This document shows, one piece after another, positions 12,468 to 24,400 of a stretch of DNA of 64,000 bases. Source of the DNA: Labia minor (Eukaryota; Arthropoda; Insecta; Dermaptera; Spongiphoridae); assembly GCA_963082975.1 (NCBI GenBank), contig CAUJBJ010000002.1, positions 85,200-149,199 on the forward strand. Direction: 5' to 3'. Position 1 is the stretch's first letter. The number at the start of each line of letters is the position of its first letter. Below the pieces are notes generated by a model, which had not been told where the DNA came from, made no database searches, and was given only the letters and a program-made list of their open reading frames with translations. Position numbers and translations under genes: made by a program.

Positions 12468-13973
12468 ATGCAGGCAGGCGATTTGAATTGCAATCCATTC
12501 AAGGGAAATACCTTGAATCGATCACCTCCAGTCCCACGAATAGATGGTACAAAAGTAAATGATGAAGAGCAGAAATTAATTGCCTCGTCTCCTCTCCCTC
12601 CACTTATGTCGTGCACCCTTACAAACAGTAAAAGTTATTATAATGAATGGCAAAACGAAATAAAAGAAAAAAAAGCCCTTGAGCAAATAATAATTGAAAT
12701 GCAACAACAGATTAAAAATCTGGAAAATAAAATAAAGATGATAGATGAAAAAAATGCATCGTCATCTATTCAAACAGTAATTGAACCAGTTTATAGTACT
12801 GATGAAGAAGAATTTGAAAAAGGAACTGACTGGATTGTTAAAACTAATAAAAAAAGAAAGTTGAACATCTCTATCAGTCCAGAAAATATTGATAAAAATA
12901 TGAAAACAAAAAATATAGAAAAATATGAAAGTGAAAAAATGCAAAAGCCATATAACAATAACACTTCATCAAAATATGTTAAAGATGATAAATTCGATTC
13001 AAAACCACCACCAATTTATGTAAAGGAACAAAATAACCATGCACAATTTACACTTAGACTTAAAAATGAGTTGGGGGTGAATAAATTTCTAGCTAAAACA
13101 CTTAGCAATGGTGATCTTAAGATTAATTTAGAAACATGTGAAGTATATCGAAATATGATTGACTTTCTTAAAAGAAACGCTGTATCACATCATACTTATG
13201 AGAACAAAAGTAACCGACCTATAAGAGTCATGGCAAAAGGTCTCCACTGTAGTTGGGATCCTGATGAAATCTTAAATGATCTTAAAAATAGAGGTCTTGC
13301 TATTGAACAAGTTACCCCAAAGCTTTCATGGAAAACAAAAAAGCCTCTTAACATGTTCATGCTAACCTTCAAAAATTCAGAAAACATTGAAACAATTTAC
13401 AAAATAAACAGTATTCTTTATACCAAAATTGAAATTCACCCGATGCGTGGGTCAAAATTGGTTCCACAATGCAAAAAATGCCAAAAATTTGGGCATACAC
13501 AAAACTACTGTTCGACAGGACCGAGATGCGTTAAGTGCAAGGTCAAGGGTCATCTAACTAAAGATTGCCCAAAACCAAAAGAAAATAAGGCAGAATGTGT
13601 AAACTGTGGCGGCGAACACCCTGCAAACTATCGTGGATGCGAAATAGCAATAAAAGCTCAAGAATTGCGAGCTAAACAAGTGAAAGTAAATTCACAAAGG
13701 CCAAATATTGAGAATGCATTACACCAAAAAACCCAACAACAAACTTATACTAAACCAAAGGTGATAGAAAAAATCGATCTACTCCCAAGAAAAGATAATA
13801 ACAGTTATTCAGATAAACTTAAGAATGACGCAAGCCTGAATGCGACACTCCAAATAGTACTGAATAAGATAAATAAAATTGAATCTTTTCAAAATAAGAT
13901 GAAAACCTCAATTACGGCAATTAATAGGCGAATAGGAGCGCTTGAAAATAAAAAATCTAATTATAAAAAATGA
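12468..13973 (+). CDS. Jockey ORF1, Gag-like nucleic-acid-binding protein with three CCHC zinc knuckles
   Basis: This 501-residue protein binds element RNA in the ribonucleoprotein that carries the ORF2 enzyme (family knowledge). The frame stays open upstream to a TTG at 12453, but the first in-frame ATG is at 12468, so that start is used. In ATG numbering there is a glutamine- and lysine-rich coiled-coil-like stretch at about 57-95 and a basic KKRKL cluster near 128 that could be a nuclear signal. A pre-C2HC-type segment spans about 250-325. Three knuckles follow: CX2CX4HX4C at 335-348, CX2CX4HX4C at 354-367 and CX2CX3HX6C at 377-391. That triple arrangement is typical of Jockey and I-group Gag proteins. 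The C terminus (about 455-495) is lysine-rich and may be helical. No frame damage. Its stop overlaps the ORF2 start. Confidence 0.93.
   Translation: MQAGDLNCNPFKGNTLNRSPPVPRIDGTKVNDEEQKLIASSPLPPLMSCTLTNSKSYYNEWQNEIKEKKALEQIIIEMQQQIKNLENKIKMIDEKNASSSIQTVIEPVYSTDEEEFEKGTDWIVKTNKKRKLNISISPENIDKNMKTKNIEKYESEKMQKPYNNNTSSKYVKDDKFDSKPPPIYVKEQNNHAQFTLRLKNELGVNKFLAKTLSNGDLKINLETCEVYRNMIDFLKRNAVSHHTYENKSNRPIRVMAKGLHCSWDPDEILNDLKNRGLAIEQVTPKLSWKTKKPLNMFMLTFKNSENIETIYKINSILYTKIEIHPMRGSKLVPQCKKCQKFGHTQNYCSTGPRCVKCKVKGHLTKDCPKPKENKAECVNCGGEHPANYRGCEIAIKAQELRAKQVKVNSQRPNIENALHQKTQQQTYTKPKVIEKIDLLPRKDNNSYSDKLKNDASLNATLQIVLNKINKIESFQNKMKTSITAINRRIGALENKKSNYKK
13970..13973 (+). promoter_or_regulatory. ATGA stop-start overlap between ORF1 and ORF2
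   Basis: The ORF2 ATG (13970-13972) overlaps the ORF1 TGA (13971-13973), and a second in-frame ATG follows directly at 13973. Overlapping stop-start codons support coupled termination and reinitiation in the non-LTR element SART1 of silkworm (UAAUG). Use of the same mechanism here is inference. Confidence 0.6.
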
Positions 13974-16642
13974 TGAAAAACTTATCTATCATGTGCTGGA
14001 ATGCCAATGGGCTCCTTGGTAAAAAAGATGAACTCCAAGTCACTTTAAATCTAAACAATATAGATGTGTGTCTTATTTCGGAAACACATGCAACCAGAGA
14101 AACAATATGTAAGATACGGGGTTATAAATTTTATCGTGCAAACCACCCGAGTAATCAGGCAAGAGGAGGAAGTGGTATACTGATAAAAGAGGTAATTCAT
14201 CATTATGAAGAAAACAAAATAGAAACAGAGAAAACTCAAATTACCGCTGTGACTATAAGGACTCGTGATCATCCTATAACAATAGCAAGCATTTATTGTC
14301 CCCCACGTCACAAGTTAACGAAATTGGAATATAAAAGTATTTTTGACCATCTTGGCAATCGATTTGTTCTTGGTGGCGACTTCAATGCGAAACATACTTA
14401 CTGGGGATCAAGACTTATCACAGATAAGGGAAGAGAATTGTACAAGGCAATATGTAATGAAAAATGCGATATAATGTCAACGGCAAAACCAACCTATTGG
14501 CCGTCGGATCCGAGAAAGATTCCAGACTTGATTGACTTTTTCATCACTCGAAATATATCTGCAAACTATGCCACTGTGGATGAATGTAATGAATTAAGCT
14601 CTGATCATATGCCAATTGTTTTGACACTCAGCGACTCAATTATTAAAAAATCTTGCAATTATACTCTCGTTAACAAATTTACTGACTGGGAAAGTTTTAA
14701 ATTTGACCTAGCTCAACGAGTGAGGATTAATAGGCAAATGGTATCTCCGAATCAAATTGACCAAGAACTTGAAGAGCTTGTCTTGAATATACAAACGGCA
14801 GCGTGGACTAATACTCCTGAAATAAATAAAAGAAAATCACAAGGAATAAATTATCCTAAAGAAATTGTCAATCTTGTCCATGAAAAAAGAAGAGCACGGG
14901 ATAAGTGGCATAGAACAAGGGCTCCATTGGATAAAACAAGATGGAATCAACTAAATGCTATACTTAGAAACAAGATAAAACAAATAAAGAATGAATCAAT
15001 TAATAGTTATATTAGACATTTAACTTATACTAAAGATACGGAATACTCACTCTGGAAAACAGTAAAGACTATTAAGAGACCGATAACTCAATCACCACCT
15101 ATAAGAGACACAAATAATAAATGGATCAAAGATAACCAAAGAAAAGCCGATGTTTTTGCTGAGTACCTTGAAAATATCTTCACTCCTAATCCTGCTGTGG
15201 ATGGCGAGATACCACTCGAAACAATTACAACAATGGAGAAGGAAGTTGACATCCCGAAAGTGACGGTTCGAGAAATTGTTAGAACCATTAAACATGAGAT
15301 TAATCCAAAGAAGACTCCTGGTTATGATCTCATTACTGGGGAAGTCATTAAACACCTTCCACGTAAGGCGATAGTGAAAATGTCACATATAATAAACTCA
15401 GCCCTAAAGATCAGGTATGTGCCTCAAATCTGGAAGATTGCTGAGGTGATTATGATTCATAAACTGGGAAAGCCATCTGAAAGCTGTGCGTCATACAGAC
15501 CAATATCGCTCTTACCTGTATTATCCAAACTGTTCGAGAAGCTTCTTCAAAAAAGACTATTAATTATTTTAGAACAAAAAAAGTTAATTCCTGATCACCA
15601 ATTTGGGTTTCGCAGGCAGCACTCCACCATTGAACAAGTGCATAGACTTGTACAGGTCATTGAAGATGCCTTGGAAAGTAGAAAAGTGTGTTCGGCGGTC
15701 TTCCTCGATGTTACCCAGGCATTTGATAGAGTCTGGCACGAAGGGCTGAAACTCAAGCTTTATAAAGTGCTCCCAGCAAAGTACGCCGAAATATTAGAGT
15801 CTTATATATCAGACAGATTCTTCAGAGTACGCCAAGATGATGCATACTCTACATTAAAACATATCCGGGCTGGGGTGCCGCAGGGGAGCGTTCTAGGTCC
15901 ACTGCTGTATCTACTTTATACAGCTGATCTACCGGAAATAGAAAGAAATACCACCGCAACGTTTGCGGATGACACGGCAATTTTGGCAATTGGAGATGAC
16001 ACGGAAGAGTCGGCAATGAAACTGAACCTCTCCATAACCAAGGTCCAAAAATGGACAAAAAAATGGAGGATCAGTTTAAATGAGACCAAATCGGTACATG
16101 TGAACTTCACCAACCGAAGAATAAATTATGTGCCGATAATACTCAACAACAAAATCATACCATATGCCAATGAAGCAAAATACTTGGGAATGACATTAGA
16201 TGCAAGGCTGCGCTGGAAAGCTCATGTCAAAAAAAAGAGAGACGAAATTAATATCAAATATAGAAAAATGTATTGGCTAATGGGGCGACATTCAGTCCTG
16301 TCTATTGATAGCAAATTATTGCTATATAAACAGGTCCTAAAGCCAGTGTGGACCTATGGTAGTCAGCTCTGGGGCTGTGCTGCAAAGAGCAATGTGCAAA
16401 TCATCCAAAGATGTCAAAACAAAATACTAAGGGCCGTTGTCAATGCCCCTTGGTATATTCGTAACGAAGAACTTCACCAAGATCTTAAGATCGAGACAGT
16501 AAAAGAAGAAATTCAACGATTTGCAGCAGCTCATCAAATTAGACTGCAAAGGCATACAAACACTGAGGCCGTTCGACTCCTTGACGTAGCCAACCAGACG
16601 AGAAGATTAAAAAGGAATAAACCTCACGAACTAATGGATTAA
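13970..16642 (+). CDS. Jockey ORF2, AP-like endonuclease and reverse transcriptase
   Basis: This 890-residue polyprotein nicks target DNA and copies the element RNA from the nick. The endonuclease occupies about 5-220: N11 (CWNANG), E38 (ISETHA), GGDFN with D137 and N139, H142, D186/D189, and the terminal SDH at 211-213. The reverse transcriptase covers about 485-730: YRPISLLP (509-516), FGFRRQHST (545-553), motif A FLDVTQAFD with D580, motif B GVPQGSVLGPLL (635-646), motif C FADD with D667/D668, and YLGM further on. The C-terminal segment with a tryptophan-tyrosine-rich NAPWYIRN motif is characteristic of the Jockey clade. All catalytic residues I can identify are present, there is no RNase H domain (usual for Jockey), and length is normal. 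The start is the ATG overlapping the ORF1 stop. Confidence 0.96.
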   Translation: MMKNLSIMCWNANGLLGKKDELQVTLNLNNIDVCLISETHATRETICKIRGYKFYRANHPSNQARGGSGILIKEVIHHYEENKIETEKTQITAVTIRTRDHPITIASIYCPPRHKLTKLEYKSIFDHLGNRFVLGGDFNAKHTYWGSRLITDKGRELYKAICNEKCDIMSTAKPTYWPSDPRKIPDLIDFFITRNISANYATVDECNELSSDHMPIVLTLSDSIIKKSCNYTLVNKFTDWESFKFDLAQRVRINRQMVSPNQIDQELEELVLNIQTAAWTNTPEINKRKSQGINYPKEIVNLVHEKRRARDKWHRTRAPLDKTRWNQLNAILRNKIKQIKNESINSYIRHLTYTKDTEYSLWKTVKTIKRPITQSPPIRDTNNKWIKDNQRKADVFAEYLENIFTPNPAVDGEIPLETITTMEKEVDIPKVTVREIVRTIKHEINPKKTPGYDLITGEVIKHLPRKAIVKMSHIINSALKIRYVPQIWKIAEVIMIHKLGKPSESCASYRPISLLPVLSKLFEKLLQKRLLIILEQKKLIPDHQFGFRRQHSTIEQVHRLVQVIEDALESRKVCSAVFLDVTQAFDRVWHEGLKLKLYKVLPAKYAEILESYISDRFFRVRQDDAYSTLKHIRAGVPQGSVLGPLLYLLYTADLPEIERNTTATFADDTAILAIGDDTEESAMKLNLSITKVQKWTKKWRISLNETKSVHVNFTNRRINYVPIILNNKIIPYANEAKYLGMTLDARLRWKAHVKKKRDEINIKYRKMYWLMGRHSVLSIDSKLLLYKQVLKPVWTYGSQLWGCAAKSNVQIIQRCQNKILRAVVNAPWYIRNEELHQDLKIETVKEEIQRFAAAHQIRLQRHTNTEAVRLLDVANQTRRLKRNKPHELMD

Positions 16643-16771
16643 ACTGCTCATGTTTGCATGTTTTTGAAAGAATAACTTTATATATTTTCTTTAAATAAAT
16701 ATCACTTATTAGTTAAGGTATATAACTAGATTGTGATTTGTAAAATAAAATAAAAAAAAAAAAAAAAAAAA
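16643..16771 (+). terminator. Jockey 3' UTR, polyadenylation signal and A-rich tail
   Basis: After the ORF2 stop there are about 100 AT-rich bases, an AATAAA at 16694-16699, and an A-rich tail at about 16742-16771 that begins with AAAAT repeats and ends in about 20 A residues. A 3' poly(A) tail is expected for an element inserted by target-primed reverse transcription. Confidence 0.9.
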
Positions 16772-16783
16772 TTTTACATCATA
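16772..16783 (+). repeat. Right target-site duplication of the Jockey element
   Basis: Direct repeat TTTTACATCATA matching 12051-12062. The satellite continues in phase from here (AAAAATATATTAT, then the next TGATATTTCT). Confidence 0.95.
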
Positions 16784-19700
16784 AAAATATATTATTGATA
16801 TTTCTCATGAATAATTATTTTTTTATGCCGAAAACGGAGGGTCATCCTACGCTGACCCTTCATAATTTTTAGGGTAAAATTAAAAAATGAAATTTTTAGA
16901 AAATAAATAATAATTTCGTTCATTTTACTTCATAAGAATATATTATTGATATTTCTCATGAAAAATTATTTTTTTATGCTGAAAACGGAGCGTCATCCTA
17001 CGCTGACCTTTTATAATTTTTAGGGTAAAATTAAAAAATGAAATTTTTAGAAAATAAATAATAAATTCGTTCATTTTACATCATAAAAATATATTATTGA
17101 TATTTCTCATGAAAAATTATTTTTTTATGCCGAAAACGGAGGGTCATCCTACGCTGACCTTTCATAATTTTTAGGGTAAAATTAGAAAATGAAATTTTTA
17201 GAAAATAAATAATAAATTCGTTCATTTTACATCATAAAAATATATTATTGATATTTCTGACGGATAATTATATTTTTATGCCGAAAACGGAGGGTCATCC
17301 TACGCTGACCTTTCATAATTTTTAGGGTAAAATTAAAAAATGAATTTTTTAGAAAATAAATAATAAATTCGTTCATTTTACATCATAAAAATATATTATT
17401 GATATTTCTCATGAAAAAGTATTTTTTTATGCCGAAAACGGAGGGTCATCCTACGCTGACCCTTCTTAATTTTTAGGGTAAAATTAAAAAATTAAATTAT
17501 TAGAAAATAAATAATAATTTCGTTCATTTTACATCATAAGAATATATTATTGATATTTCTCATGAAAAATTATTTTTTTATGCTGAAAACGGAGGGTCAT
17601 CCTACGCTGACCTTTTATAATTTTTAGGGTAAAATTAAAAAATGAAATTTTTAGAAAATAAATAATAAATTTGTTCATTTTACATCATAAAAATATATTA
17701 TTGATATTTCTGATGGATAATTATATTTTTATGCCGAAAACGGAGGGTCATCCTACGCTGACCTTTAATAATTTTTAGGGTAAAATTAAAAAATGAATTT
17801 TTTAGAAAATAAATAATAAATTCATTCATTTTACATCATAAAAATATATTATTGATATTTCTCATGAATAATTATTTTTTTATGCCGAAAACGGAGGGTC
17901 ATCCTACGCTGACCCTTCATAATTTTTAGGGTAAAATTAAAAAATGAAATTTTTAGAAAATAAATAATAATTTCGTTCATTTTACATCATAAGAATATAT
18001 TAATGATATTTCTCATGAAAATTATTTTTTATGCTGAAAACGGAGGGTCATCCTACGCTGACCTTTTATAATTTTTAGGGTAAAATTAAAAAATGAAATT
18101 TTTAGAAAATAAATAATAAATTCGTTCATTTTACATCATAAAAATATATTATTGATATTTCTCATGAAAAAGTATTTTTTTATGCCGAAAACGGAGGGTC
18201 ATCCTACGCTGACCTTTCATAATTTTTAGGGTAAAATTAGAAAATGAAATTTTTAGAAAATAAATAATAAATTCGTTCATTTTACATCATAAAAATATAT
18301 TATTGATATTTCTGACGGATAATTATATTTTTATGCCGAAAACGGAGGGTCATCCTACGCTGACCTTTCATAATTTTTAGGGTAAAATTAAAAAATGAAT
18401 TTTTTAGAAAATAAATAATAAATTCGTTCATTTTACATCATAAAAATATATTATTGATATTTCTCATGAAAAAGTATTTTTTTATGCCGAAAACGGAGGG
18501 TCATCCTACGCTGACCCTTCTTAATTTTTAGGGTAAAATTAAAAAATTAAATTATTAGAAAATAAATAATAATTTCGTTCATTTTACATCATAAGAATAT
18601 ATTATTGATATTTCTCATGAAAAATTATTTTTTTATGCTGAAAACGGAGGGTCATCCTACGCTGACCTTTTATAATTTTTAGGGTAAAATTAAAAAATGA
18701 AATTTTTAGAAAATAAATAATAAATTTGTTCATTTTACATCATAAAAATATATTATTGATATTTCTGATGGATAATTATATTTTTATGCCGAAAACGGAG
18801 GGTCATCCTACGCTGACCTTTAATAATTTTTAGGGTAAAATTAAAAAATGAATTTTTTAGAAAATAAATAATAAATTCATTCATTTTACATCATAAAAAT
18901 ATATTATTGATATTTCTCATGAATAATTATTTTTTTATGCCGAAAACGGAGGGTCATCCTACGCTGACCCTTCATAATTTTTAGGGTAAAATTAAAAAAT
19001 GAAATTTTTAGAAAATAAATAATAATTTCGTTCATTTTACATCATAAGAATATATTAATGATATTTCTCATGAAAATTATTTTTTATGCTGAAAACGGAG
19101 GGTCATCCTACGCTGACCTTTTAAAATTTTTAGGGTAAAATTAAAAAATGAAATTTTTAGAAAATAAATAATAAATTCGTTCATTTTACATCATAAAAAT
19201 ATATTATTGATATTTCTCATGAAAAATTATTTTTTTATGCCGAAAACGGAGGGTCATCCTACGCTGACCTTTCATAATTTTTAGGGTAAAATTAGAAAAT
19301 GAAATATTTAGAAAAAAAATAATAAATTCGTTCATTTTACATCATAAAAATATATTATTGATATTTCTGACGGATAATTATATTTTTATGCCGAAAACGG
19401 AGGGTCATCCTACGCTGACCTTTCATAATTTTTAGGGTAAAATTAAAAAATGAATTTTTTAGAAAATAAATAATAAATTCGTTCATTATACATCATAAAA
19501 ATATATTATTGATATTTCTCATGAAAAAGTATTTTTTTATGCCGAAAACGGAGGGTCATCCTACGCTGACCCTTCATAATTTTTAGGGTAAAATTAAAAA
19601 ATTAATTTATTAGAAAATAAATAATAATTTCGTTCATTTTACATCATAAAAATATATTATTGATATTTCTCATGAAAATTTTTTTTTTATGCCGAAAACG

Positions 19701-21469
19701 GAGGGTCATCTTACGCTGACCTTTTATAATTTTTAGGGTAAAATTAAAAAATGAAATTTTTAGAATATAAATAATAAAGTCGTTCATTTTACATCATAAA
19801 AATATATTATTGATATTTCTGACGGATAATTATATTTTTATGCCGAAAACGGAGGGTCATCCTACGCTGACCTTTCATAATTTTTAGGGTAAAATTAAAA
19901 AATGAATTTCTTAGAAAATAAATAATAAATTCGTTCATTTTACATCATAAAAATATATTATTGATATTTCTCATGAAAAAGTATTTTTTTATGCCGAAAA
20001 CGGAGGGTCATCCTACGCTGACCCTTCATAATTTTTAGGGTAAAATTAAAAAATTAAATTATTAGAAAATAAATAATAATTTCGTTCATTTTACATCATA
20101 AGAATATATTATTGATATTTCTCATGAAAAATTATTTTTTTATGCTGAAAACGGAGGGTCATCCTACGCTGACCTTTTATAATTTTTAGGGTAAAATTAA
20201 AAAATGAAATTTTTAGAAAATAAATAATAAATTCGTTCATTTTACATCATAAAAATATATTATTGATATTTCTGACGGATAATTATATTTTTATGCCGAA
20301 AACTGAGGGTCATCCTACGCTGACCTTTCATAATTTTTAGGGTAAAATTAAAAAATGAATTTTTTAGAAAATAAATAATAAATTCGTTCATTTTACATCA
20401 TAAAAATATATTATTGATATTTCTCATGAATAATTATTTTTTTATGCCGAAAACGGAGGGTCATCCTACGCTGACCCTTCATAATTTTTAGGGTAAAATT
20501 AAAAAATGAAATTTTTAGAAAATAAATAATAATTTCGTTCATTTTACATCATAAGAATATATTATTGATATTTCTCATGAAAAATTATTTTTTATGCTGA
20601 AAACGGAGGGTCATCCTACGCTGACCTTTTATAATTTTTAGGGTAAAATTAGAAAATGAAATATTTAGAAAATAAATAATAAATTCGTTCATTTTACATC
20701 ATAAAAATATATTATTGATATTTCTGACGGATAATTATATTTTTATGCCGAAATCGGAGGGTCATCCTACGCTGACCTTTTATAATTTTTAGGGTAAAAT
20801 TAAAAAATGAAATTTTTAGATAATAAATAATAAATTCGTTCATTTTACATCATAAAAATATATTATTGATATTTCTCATGAATAATTATTTTTTTATGCC
20901 GAAAACGGAGGGTCATCCTACGCTGACCTTTTATAATTTTTAGGGTAAAATTAAAAAATGAAATTTTTAGAAAATAAATAATAAATTCGTTCATTTTACA
21001 TCATAAAAATATATTATTGATATTTCTCATGAAAATTTTTTTTTTAAGCCGAAAACGGAGGGTCATCTTACGCTGACCTTTTATAATTTTTAGGGTAAAA
21101 TTAAAAAATGAAATTTTTAGAAAATAAATAATAAATTCGTTCATTTTACATCATAAAAATATATTATTGATATTTCTAATGAAAAATTATTTTTTTATGC
21201 CGAAAACGGAGGGTCATCCTACGCTGACCTTTTATAATTTTTAGGGTAAAATTAAAAAATGAAATTTTTAGAAAATAAATAATAAATTCGTTCATTTTAC
21301 ATCATAAAAATATATTATTGATATTTCTCATGAAAAAGTATTTTTTTATGCCGAAAACGGAGGGTCATCCTACGCTGACCTTTTATAATTTTTAGGGTAA
21401 AATTAAAAAATGAAATTTTTAGAAAATAAATAATAAATTCGTTCATTTTACATCATAAAATTATATTAT

Positions 21470-24400
21470 TGATATTTGTGATGAAACATTATTTTTTTAT
21501 GGCGAAAACGTAGGGTCATCTTACGCTGACCTTTTATAATTTTTAGGGTAAAATTAAAAAATGAAATTTTTAGAAAATAAATAATAAATTCGTTCATTTT
21601 ACATCATAAAAATATATTATTGATATTTCTCATGAAAATTTTTTTTTTATGCCGAAAACGGAGGGTCATCTTACGCTGACCTTTTATAATTTTTAGGGTA
21701 AAATTAAAAAATGAAATTTTTAGAAATAAAATAATAAATTCGTTCATTTTACATCATAAAAATATATTATTGATATTTCTCATGAAAAATTATTTTTTTA
21801 TGCCGAAAACGGAGGGTCATCCTACGCTGACCTTTTATAATTTTTAGGGTAAAATTAAAAAATGAAATTTTTAGAAAATAAATAATAAATTCGTTCATTT
21901 TACATCATAAAAATATATTATTGATATTTCTCATGAAAAAGTATTTTTTTATGCCGAAAACGGAGGGTCATCCTATGCTGACCTTTTATAATTTTTAGGG
22001 TAAAATTAAAAAATGAAATTTTTAGAAAATAAATAATAAATTCGTTCATTTTACATCATAAAAATATATTATTGATATATCTGACGGATAATTATATTTT
22101 TATGCCGAAAACGGAGGGTCATCCTACGCTGACCTTTCATAATTTTTAGGGTAAAATTAAAAAGTGAATTTTTTAGAAAATAAATAATAAATACGTTCAT
22201 TTTACATCATAAAAATATATTATTGATATTTCTCATGAAAAAGTATTTTTTTATGCCGAAAACGGAGGATCATCCTACGCTGACCCTTCATAATTTTTAG
22301 GGTAAAATTAAAAAATGAAATTTTTAGAAAATAAATAATAATTTCGTTCATTTTACTTCATAAGAATATATTATTGATATTTCTCATGAAAAATTATTTT
22401 TTTATGCTGAAAAGGGAGGGTCATCCTAAGCTGACCTTTTATAATTTTTAGGGTAAAATTAAAAAATGAAATTTTTAGAAAATAAATAATAAATTTGTTC
22501 ATTTTACATCATAAAAATATATTATTGATATTTCTGATGGATAATTATATTTTTATGCCGAAAACGGAGGGTCATCCTACGCTGACCTTTCATAATTTTT
22601 AGGGTAAAATTAAAAAATGAATTTTTTAGAAAATAAATAATAAATTCGTTCATTTTACATCATAAAAATATATTATTGATATTTCTCATGAAAAATTATT
22701 TTTTTATGCCGAAAACGGAGGGTCATCCTACGCTGACCTTTTATAATTTTTAGGGTAAAATTAGAAAATGAAATATTTAGAAAATAAATAATAATTTCGT
22801 TCATTTTACTTCATAAGAATATATTATTGATATTTCTCATGAAAAATTATTTTTTTATGCTGAAAACGGAGGGTCATCCTACGCTGACCATTTATAATTT
22901 TTAGGGTAAAATTAAAAAATGAAATTTTTAGAAAATAAATAATAAATTCGTTCATTTTACATCATAAAAATATATTATTGATATTTCTGATGGATAATTA
23001 TTTTTTTATGCTGAAAACGGAGGGTCATCCTACGCTGACCTTTTATAATTTTTAGGGTAAAATTAAAAAATGAAATTTTTAGATAATAAATAATAAATTC
23101 GTTCATTTTACATCATAAAAATATATTATTGATATTTCTCATGAAAATTTTTTTTTTATGCCGAAAACGGAGGGTCATCTTACGCTGACCTTTTATAATT
23201 TTTAGGGTAAAATTAAAAAATGAAATTTTTAGAATATAAATAATAAAGTCGTTCATTTTACATCATAAAAATATATTATTGATATTTCTGACGGATAATT
23301 ATATTTTTATGCCGAAAACGGAGGGTCATCCTACGCTGACCTTTCATAATTTTTAGGGTAAAATTAAAAAATGAATTTCTTAGAAAATAAATAATAAATT
23401 CGTTCATTTTACATCATAAAAATATATTATTGATATTTCTCATGAAAAAGTATTTTTTTATGCCGAAAACGGAGGGTCATCCTACGCTGACCCTTCATAA
23501 TTTTTAGGGTAAAATTAAAAAATTAAATTATTAGAAAATAAATAATAATTTCGTTCATTTTACATCATAAGAATATATTATTGATATTTCTCATGAAAAA
23601 TTATTTTTTTATGCTGAAAACGGAGGGTCATCCTACGCTGACCTTTTATAATTTTTAGGGTAAAATTAAAAAATGAAATTTTTAGAAAATAAATAATAAA
23701 TTCGTTCATTTTACATCATAAAAATATATTATTGATATTTCTGACGGATAATTATATTTTTATGCCGAAAACTGAGGGTCATCCTACGCTGACCTTTCAT
23801 AATTTTTAGGGTAAAATTAAAAAATGAATTTTTTAGAAAATAAATAATAAATTCGTTCATTTTACATCATAAAAATATATTATTGATATTTCTCATGAAT
23901 AATTATTTTTTTATGCCGAAAACGGAGGGTCATCCTACGCTGACCCTTCATAATTTTTAGGGTAAAATTAAAAAATGAAATTTTTAGAAAATAAATAATA
24001 ATTTCGTTCATTTTACATCATAAGAATATATTATTGATATTTCTCATGAAAAATTATTTTTTATGCTGAAAACGGAGGGTCATCCTACGCTGACCTTTTA
24101 TAATTTTTAGGGTAAAATTAGAAAATGAAATATTTAGAAAATAAATAATAAATTCGTTCATTTTACATCATAAAAATATATTATTGATATTTCTGACGGA
24201 TAATTATATTTTTATGCCGAAATCGGAGGGTCATCCTACGCTGACCTTTTATAATTTTTAGGGTAAAATTAAAAAATGAAATTTTTAGATAATAAATAAT
24301 AAATTCGTTCATTTTACATCATAAAAATATATTATTGATATTTCTCATGAATAATTATTTTTTTATGCCGAAAACGGAGGGTCATCCTACGCTGACCTTT

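Larger units (their letters stand above)
12063..16771 (+). mobile_element. Full-length Jockey-clade non-LTR retrotransposon
   Basis: A 4709-bp insertion bounded by the 12-bp direct repeat TTTTACATCATA. In order it has a 405-bp 5' UTR, ORF1 (zinc-knuckle Gag-like), ORF2 (endonuclease plus reverse transcriptase), a roughly 100-bp 3' UTR with AATAAA, and an A-rich tail. This is the architecture of arthropod Jockey elements, which move by target-primed reverse transcription. Neither ORF has a stop or frameshift, there is no 5' truncation (the usual fate of such insertions), and the satellite on both sides is in register. The insertion therefore looks recent and the element potentially active; activity itself cannot be read from the sequence. 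Confidence 0.95.
11622..20414 (+). repeat. 20-monomer HOR copy split by the Jockey insertion and enlarged by a 7-monomer duplication
   Basis: The interval starts with the CATGAAAAAGTA monomer that precedes the CCTAAGCTG monomer and ends after the AAAACTGAGG monomer, the same landmarks as the other 20-monomer copies. It spans 8793 bp. Removing the Jockey element plus one target duplication (4721 bp) and one internal 7-monomer duplication (CCCTTCTTAA marks at 17460 and 18515, 1055 bp apart) leaves 3017 bp, the length of a standard copy. It differs from the downstream copies in private bases, for example it lacks AAAACAGAGG. Confidence 0.78.

Noticed and set aside
14051-16113. Several minus-strand frames of 65-87 residues under ORF2, and others under ORF1
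   Set aside because: Shadows of the long plus-strand ORFs; no domains or separate signals.
12063-16771. Site-specific insertion of the Jockey element into this satellite
   Set aside because: Only one copy is present among about 353 monomers, and Jockey endonucleases have weak target preference; one event cannot show specificity.
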